Shown piece by piece: positions 59,045-64,000 of a DNA stretch of 64,000 nucleotides. This stretch comes from Enterococcus casseliflavus NBRC 100478. Its GTDB lineage: Bacteria; Bacillota; Bacilli; Lactobacillales; Enterococcaceae. The notes beneath the pieces are model-generated. The model was not told the origin of the DNA. It made no database searches and worked only from the letters and a program-made list of their open reading frames with translations. Within the stretch, counting starts at the first letter, position 1, and the number at the start of each line of letters is the position of its first letter. Both the position numbers and the translations under genes were made by a program. The DNA is taken from the NCBI RefSeq assembly GCF_001544095.1, contig NZ_BCPT01000018.1:1-64000 (forward strand). The letters run 5' to 3'.

Positions 59045-60820
59045 TTAAACTTCACTTGCCTGCAAACGGTACATATCGGCATACAACCCTTTTTGAGCCA
59101 AAAGTTCATCATGGGTGCCTTGTTCGACGATCGAGCCTTTATCAAGCACCAAAATCAACTCGGCATCGCGGATGGTAGACAATCGATGGGCGATCGCGAT
59201 CGTGGTTCGCCCTTGACGCATATTTGCCAACCCTTCTTGGATCAGTCCTTCTGTTTCAGTATCAATATTGGCAGTCGCCTCATCCAAGACCAGCACTTTC
59301 GGATCGGTCACCATGGTGCGGGCAAAGGAAATCAATTGTCGCTGCCCACTTGAATAGCTGGCGCCCCGTTCAATCACTTTGGCGTGGTATTTACCAGGTA
59401 ATTTTTGAATAAAGGCATCTGCTTGAACAAATTTTGCTGCTGCTTCGATCTGTTCCTCACGAATGTCCTGATTCAATAAGCGGATATTGTCAGCGATGTC
59501 CCCATAAAACATGAAGGCGTCTTGCAATACGAGTCCGACTTTTTTCCTAAGCTCTTCCATCGTGAAGTCGCGGATATCTTGATCATCGATCAAAATTTGC
59601 CCTTCCCCGAATTCGTAAAAACGCATCAACACATTGATGATCGAGCTCTTGCCACTTCCTGTGTGACCGACTAAAGCCACGGTCTCACCTGGATAGGCGA
59701 TGAAAGAAATATGATTCAATACGTTATTTTTACCATCATAGGAAAAACTGACATCGCGAAATTCGATTTTTCCTTTGGTGATGGTTTGACTAGCATCGGG
59801 GTTTTGCTGCGGCGTGTATTCTTCGTTATCCATAATCTTTAGAATACGGCTGCCGGCGACCATCCCATCAGTAAAGACGCTGAGAAAATCCATCATCTGT
59901 GTCATGGGATTAAAGAATCCTTGAATATAGGTCGTAAAGGCGAAAATCAACCCGACTTCAATGGGCGATTCTAAGGCATCAAACCCAAAGACCGTCAACG
60001 ACAAGGCGATCGCTAAGGCATACAACAAACTAATGATTGGTGATAATAGCAGCGCATTCGTGCGGATCATAGCGTATCTGGTTTTCAAATAATCATCATT
60101 AGTCGCTTCGAATTCTTCATTCAGCCGCGCCTCTTGACGGAATTGCTGAATGATTTGCATACCAGAAATCGATTCATTCAATTTCGTATTCAGCTGACTC
60201 AGTTTTTCCCGCATTTGACGATAGATACGAGAGCTGAATTTTTGATAATACCAGATGACTACCATTAGGATCGGCAGAAAAATCAAGTTCAGTAAGGCAA
60301 TTTTGACGTTGATGCGGAACATGGCGGCAAAAGAAGAAACCACCGCAAAAATTCCTGTCAATACCATCAAGAAGACATACCAAAATTCATACAACGTTTC
60401 TGTGTCGTTGCTGACCCGTGAAACGATCGAACCCGCTGGCGTCTGATCGAAATAGCGCATCCCAAGACTATGCAATTTTTCAAATAATTTTGCTCGAATA
60501 TACTGATAGGTTTTTAAAGAACCCATCGAATAAAGGAACCATTGGAAAAACCAAATCACAGCTTTTACCAACACCCCAAAGAAATACAATGCAGCAAAGA
60601 AATAAATGACTTGCTGGGTCGCCGTTTGATTGGTCAAATAATTATCCATAAAGGTTTGAATGATCAAAGGTAACAGGATATTGACGATCGATAGCACAAA
60701 AGCAAAAAAGATCGCTGCATAGAAGGTTTTCCGAAATGGCTTGGCAAAAAGAAACATTCGTTTGATGATGTTTTTTTGCTCTTTAAAGGGAATCGATTTA
60801 CTCCATTCTGATTCTTGCAT
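59045..60820 (-). CDS. efrB: Heterodimeric ABC exporter, EfrB-like half
   Basis: Half-transporter of 591 residues with six transmembrane helices and one ATPase domain. Walker A GHTGSGKSS and Walker B VLVLDEATANID with catalytic Glu are intact, but the signature reads YSSGQRQ rather than LSGGQ. With its partner it would form one consensus and one degenerate ATP site, as in EfrAB, LmrCD or BmrCD multidrug exporters. Its ATG overlaps the efrA stop by one base (TAATG). Confidence 0.92.
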   Translation of the reverse strand: MQESEWSKSIPFKEQKNIIKRMFLFAKPFRKTFYAAIFFAFVLSIVNILLPLIIQTFMDNYLTNQTATQQVIYFFAALYFFGVLVKAVIWFFQWFLYSMGSLKTYQYIRAKLFEKLHSLGMRYFDQTPAGSIVSRVSNDTETLYEFWYVFLMVLTGIFAVVSSFAAMFRINVKIALLNLIFLPILMVVIWYYQKFSSRIYRQMREKLSQLNTKLNESISGMQIIQQFRQEARLNEEFEATNDDYLKTRYAMIRTNALLLSPIISLLYALAIALSLTVFGFDALESPIEVGLIFAFTTYIQGFFNPMTQMMDFLSVFTDGMVAGSRILKIMDNEEYTPQQNPDASQTITKGKIEFRDVSFSYDGKNNVLNHISFIAYPGETVALVGHTGSGKSSIINVLMRFYEFGEGQILIDDQDIRDFTMEELRKKVGLVLQDAFMFYGDIADNIRLLNQDIREEQIEAAAKFVQADAFIQKLPGKYHAKVIERGASYSSGQRQLISFARTMVTDPKVLVLDEATANIDTETEGLIQEGLANMRQGRTTIAIAHRLSTIRDAELILVLDKGSIVEQGTHDELLAQKGLYADMYRLQASEV

Positions 60821-62568
60821 TAGGCTTCACTCCCTTCGATTTTGGCTTCTAGTTGCTGTTTGTCCCACATTTTTTTATACCAGCCATTTGCAGCCAATAA
60901 TTGTTCATGGGTCCCGCGTTCACTGATTTTCCCATTGTCGATCACGAGAATTTCTTCTGCGTGCTTGACACTGCTTAGGCGGTGGGCAGCAATGATCGTT
61001 GTTTTATTCTGACGGAACGTCCGCAACTGTTGTAAAATAGCTTCTTCCGTTTTGGCATCTACTGCTGAAAGGGCGTCATCTAAAATCAATAATTCTGGAT
61101 CAGTGATCAAAGCACGGGCAATGGATAACCGCTGTTTTTGTCCGCCAGAAAGAGAAACACCACGTTCCCCCACCATCGTTTCGTACCCTTCAGGAAACTG
61201 ACTGATATCCTCGTGGATCACTGCCAATCCAGCAGCTGCTTCCACTTCTGCTTGAGAAGCCCGTGGTTGCGCAAAGCGGATATTGTCTCGAATCGTCATG
61301 GAAAATAAGAAATGATCTTGCGGAACATAACCGATCGACCCCAAAAGAGCATTCAAGGAGTATTGCTTGCTATCGATGCCCCCGAAGGTGATCGCTCCAT
61401 CAAATGAATCATACTCTCGCAACAAAAGCTTCATCAAAGAGGTTTTTCCAGCACCGGTTTTCCCGACGACACCAAGTGTTTGCCCGGCAGGCAAAGTAAA
61501 GTGGATGTCTTGCAGGGCAAAATCATCTCCTTGATAGTGAAAATCATTGATTTGAACGTCAACCGTTCCTTGGGCTGGGGCATCGACCGCATCTTTGGCT
61601 TCAATGATATGGGTCTTGGCCGCCAACAATTCGGCAACCCGATCATAACTAGCATTGCCTCGTTCCAGCACATTAAACAGACGTCCGATGGCAAACATCG
61701 GCCAAACTAACATACCGATATAACTGATGAAGGATACCAATTGACCGATCGAGATGGTACCGTCCATAACATAATTGCCGCCGACGATGATCGTTAGCAC
61801 ATAGGAGATTCCGATGATGATCGTAATAAACGGATCAAACAAGGCATCCAGAAAATTGACTTTGCGGTTTTTGATGATGGCATGGTCGATTTTGGTTTGA
61901 AAATCAGCGATGTCCTCTTTTTCCTGTCCAAAGGTTTTGATGACTTTCATCCCAGTAATACTTTCTTGGGCTTTGTCGTTGATGGAAGAAAATGCTTCTT
62001 GCGAGTCACGAAACGCATCATGCAATTTGCTGCCAAGAACCCTTGCCATGACTGCTAAAAAAGGCAGCGGCAATAGAGCAATGATCGTTAACCGCCAGTC
62101 GATAAAGAGAACCATCGCAATGATGGTTGCCCCTCCCGAGATGAAGGAATCGGCAAAGGTCAAGATCCCTGCCCCTGCCACATTTTGGATGGCATTCAAG
62201 TCATTGGTGGCATGGGCCATCAAATCACCTGTCCGATGCTTTTGATAAAACAACTGATCCATCCTTGTAAAATGTGCAAATAGCTGTCTGCGTAACGTTT
62301 TTTCTAGCCGAGCGGCACTGCCCCAGATATGCGTTCGCCAGACAAAACGAAACACGTATTGAGCGATGGCTGAAGCAATCAAGATCATGACCCAAAAAAA
62401 GATCGTCTGCATCGAGATCTCTTTTTCCGCAATCTCATCGATGATGATCCCGATAACTTTGGGAGGTGCCAACTGTACCAAGGCGACCAAGACTAAAGAG
62501 CCTACGCCTAACAAATAATGTTTCTTTTCTTGTTTAAAAAACCAACCTAACTTCCTAAATATTGACAT
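60820..62568 (-). CDS. efrA: Heterodimeric ABC exporter, EfrA-like half
   Basis: Half-transporter of 582 residues with six transmembrane helices and one ATPase domain. Walker A GKTGAGKTS and signature LSGGQKQR are canonical, while Walker B ends LLILDDALSAVD with Asp in place of the catalytic Glu. This is complementary to the EfrB half's defect. Start at 62568 (MSIFRKLGWF) has GGAG seven bases upstream and is preferred over an ATG four codons earlier. First gene of the pair. Confidence 0.92.
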   Translation of the reverse strand: MSIFRKLGWFFKQEKKHYLLGVGSLVLVALVQLAPPKVIGIIIDEIAEKEISMQTIFFWVMILIASAIAQYVFRFVWRTHIWGSAARLEKTLRRQLFAHFTRMDQLFYQKHRTGDLMAHATNDLNAIQNVAGAGILTFADSFISGGATIIAMVLFIDWRLTIIALLPLPFLAVMARVLGSKLHDAFRDSQEAFSSINDKAQESITGMKVIKTFGQEKEDIADFQTKIDHAIIKNRKVNFLDALFDPFITIIIGISYVLTIIVGGNYVMDGTISIGQLVSFISYIGMLVWPMFAIGRLFNVLERGNASYDRVAELLAAKTHIIEAKDAVDAPAQGTVDVQINDFHYQGDDFALQDIHFTLPAGQTLGVVGKTGAGKTSLMKLLLREYDSFDGAITFGGIDSKQYSLNALLGSIGYVPQDHFLFSMTIRDNIRFAQPRASQAEVEAAAGLAVIHEDISQFPEGYETMVGERGVSLSGGQKQRLSIARALITDPELLILDDALSAVDAKTEEAILQQLRTFRQNKTTIIAAHRLSSVKHAEEILVIDNGKISERGTHEQLLAANGWYKKMWDKQQLEAKIEGSEA

Positions 62569-62719
62569 AACACTCTCCATTTCTTTATGACCTGTTGCCT
62601 AAATTTTGCGATTTTTCCGAATATTCATTGGATTCAGATTCGATTGCTTCCCCGCTATTTACAGAACATAAATAGAAAAAGTACCCTGGGGACATTTTTG
62701 ATTCGTTGCTGCGTTTTGC

Positions 62720-62755
62720 CGCAATAAAAAGCGAGCTGATAAAATCAGCCCGCTT
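62720..62755 (-). terminator. Terminator of yneF
   Basis: Stem AAGCG.GCTGAT/ATCAGC.CGCTT followed on the minus strand by TTTTTATTG. Confidence 0.82.
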
Positions 62756-62768
62756 CTTAGAAAAAAAC

Positions 62769-62990
62769 CTACTTTTGGTTTTTCATTTGCTGCATCATCT
62801 GACGAATTTTTTTCTCAGAAGGTTTTTGACCCATTGACATCATCATCGAGCGAAGCATATCCTCATTAACGGGAGGATTTTTCTTTAGATAATCTTGCAT
62901 ATATTTACGCGCCAAAAAGAAGCCGCCGACAGCGCCTAGTAATGCTGCAACAACAGCGATCACGATTACGATTCCTATATTAATAGTCAT
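62769..62990 (-). CDS. yneF: UPF0154 family protein YneF
   Basis: Small membrane protein of 73 residues: an N-terminal transmembrane helix (about 4-27), then the conserved [20 protein letters not shown] segment and a Met/Gln/Lys-rich tail. The family is widespread in Firmicutes and of unknown function. It is flanked by its own terminator and an upstream gene's terminator, so it is likely a single-gene unit. Confidence 0.93.
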   Translation of the reverse strand: MTINIGIVIVIAVVAALLGAVGGFFLARKYMQDYLKKNPPVNEDMLRSMMMSMGQKPSEKKIRQMMQQMKNQK

Positions 62991-63044
62991 TTGAAAACTC
63001 TCCTTTCTCTTGTACTCTCAATGAATCATTTTACTAGAAAAAAA

Positions 63045-63091
63045 CACAAAAAGAAAGAGTGAAAGCTGGATTTATCCAAAAACTTTCACTC
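63045..63091 (-). terminator. Terminator of the ABC-2 permease operon
   Basis: Stem GAGTGAAAG/CTTTCACTC (63057-63091) with an inner TGGAT/ATCCA pairing, then T-rich sequence on the minus strand. Confidence 0.75.
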
Positions 63092-63097
63092 GTTTCC

Positions 63098-63901
63098 TCA
63101 ACTTAATGCAACATCTCTTTTGTTGAATAACCAATTTGTTAAAAGGTAGATTAAAACACTGTAAACAAGGATCCCGATCGCCATTTCCCAATAGCCCAAT
63201 CCCGGATCAAAAGCAGTCATCTGCATGTCAGGACTATTTAATACACTCGGTATCTGCTCTTTGATATTCATAAAATTAAATGGATTCCACTTCAGCCATG
63301 GGTATTTTTCTTGCGCAAAAAGCATGATCGAGTTGATGATGCTGCTTCCAAACAACATACCCAAGCCTAAGCCTACCGCCAGGCTTTGAGAGCGAATGAC
63401 GGCGGAGATAAAGATGGTCAATGCAATATAAAAGACGATCAATAGCAAGTTGGTTCCCGCAAAAACAAGGGCAACGAGAATCGCCGCTAGCCCGTTGTAA
63501 CCAGTAGCAGCAAAAGGAGATTCAGCTGCTAAAAATAAATTGGCGGCTGCTAAACTACTGATTAGTAAAACAGCGGTCCCTAAAAGCGCAAATAAAAACG
63601 TGTTGATGGCTTTTGCTGCTAAGATTTGGCTTCTGGAAAAAGGCCGAATCAATAAGAACTTGATCGTTCCTCGACTAAACTCTTCTGCCACTGAAGAAGC
63701 CGCCACAATCACTACAAATAAGTTTAAGAACGACGTCATATCGCTTAAAGAAGCAAATAAATCATTGGCACCAATTTCTGGACTACCTAAGCGTACAACA
63801 TAGGTCAAGCCAAACGTCATTAAAACCAATAAAAGCAGCATGATCCAAGTAGAACGCTTTTTGGTTAATTTGATCCATTCATTTTTAATCAATGTCAGCA
63901 T
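63098..63901 (-). CDS. ABC-2 type transporter permease
   Basis: Membrane subunit of 267 residues with six hydrophobic segments and the typical N-terminus MLTLIKNEWIKLTKKRSTW of the NatB/BcrB-like ABC-2 group, whose members export antibiotics or sodium. Start at 63901 has AAGGAGG nine bases upstream; the open frame continues into the ATPase gene. It follows the ATPase stop by two bases. Confidence 0.9.
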   Translation of the reverse strand: MLTLIKNEWIKLTKKRSTWIMLLLLVLMTFGLTYVVRLGSPEIGANDLFASLSDMTSFLNLFVVIVAASSVAEEFSRGTIKFLLIRPFSRSQILAAKAINTFLFALLGTAVLLISSLAAANLFLAAESPFAATGYNGLAAILVALVFAGTNLLLIVFYIALTIFISAVIRSQSLAVGLGLGMLFGSSIINSIMLFAQEKYPWLKWNPFNFMNIKEQIPSVLNSPDMQMTAFDPGLGYWEMAIGILVYSVLIYLLTNWLFNKRDVALS

Positions 63902-63903
63902 GC

Positions 63904-64000
63904 TTACAAACCTCCTTCTTCGGTCCAAGCCAAGAATGTATCTTCTAAAGAAGATTGCTTTGTCCGTAGTTCTTTTAAGCCGATACCCGCCGTCACGATC
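63904..64000 (-). CDS. ABC transporter ATPase, C-terminal end (partial)
   Basis: The last 32 codons of a minus-strand gene that continues beyond the window. The sequence IVTAGIGLKELRTKQSSLED followed by TFLAWTEEGGL is characteristic of the C-terminal tail of ATPases paired with ABC-2 permeases. The TAA stop is at 63904-63906, two bases before the permease start region, so the two form an operon. Confidence 0.85.
   Translation of the reverse strand, partial: IVTAGIGLKELRTKQSSLEDTFLAWTEEGGL

Overview
The window is a compact, low-to-moderate GC Firmicute chromosome segment. Gene content and order point to Enterococcus: an EfrAB-type heterodimeric ABC exporter, a VanSR-like two-component pair, a glycyl T-box ahead of glyQS, LicT/BglP with RAT elements, cre boxes, and the phoH-pgpH-ybeY-dgkA-era-recO cluster. 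The vanC-clade enterococci (E. casseliflavus/E. gallinarum) are a plausible guess from base composition and sugar genes, but this is inference; no rRNA or other species marker is present. I see no tRNA, rRNA, insertion sequence, prophage or CRISPR array. Most genes lie on the minus strand.

Layout. 0.1-5.3 kb: release factor 3, then an operon of lipoate-protein ligase with a MetNIQ-like importer. 5.3-13.8 kb: CNNM/CBS membrane protein, AI-2E-family permease, GNAT acetyltransferase, cell-wall amidase, NtdP-like phosphatase, mutY-recX and a 23S rRNA uracil methyltransferase. 13.8-19.6 kb: lipoprotein, MacB-type permease, ATPase and membrane-fusion protein, divergent from a VanSR-like two-component system. 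19.7-23.2 kb: glyS, glyQ and a 79-residue unknown protein behind a T-box leader. 23.3-28 kb: GH35 and GH42 beta-galactosidases with a divergent AraC-type activator. 28-34.6 kb: recO, era, dgkA, ybeY, pgpH, phoH, yqeY and rpsU, the last too short for routine ORF calling. 34.8-45.1 kb: zur, the PPDK regulator, hom-thrC-thrB, a CzrA-like zinc sensor, phosphoglucomutase, trxB, a MATE exporter and glutathione peroxidase. 45.3-52.6 kb: beta-glucoside island with GH1 and GH4 phospho-beta-glucosidases divergent from an RpiR regulator, then BglP and LicT. 52.8-59 kb: LacI-type regulator, an HExxH protein, a hydantoinase/oxoprolinase-family gene broken by an in-frame TGA, a secondary transporter, and a roughly 550-base leader. 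59-64 kb: EfrAB-like exporter, YneF, an ABC-2 permease and the 3' end of its ATPase.

The least explained locus is 52.8-59 kb: a solitary HyuA-like ATPase with no HyuB, coupled to an unrecognised zinc-protease-like protein, behind a CcpA-controlled promoter and LacI-type operators inside a long structured leader. The neatest regulatory idea is at 51.4 kb, where a second LicT antiterminator site appears to compete with a hairpin that hides the bglP ribosome binding site.

All calls come from reading the sequence and protein translations. No database search, alignment or folding program was run.
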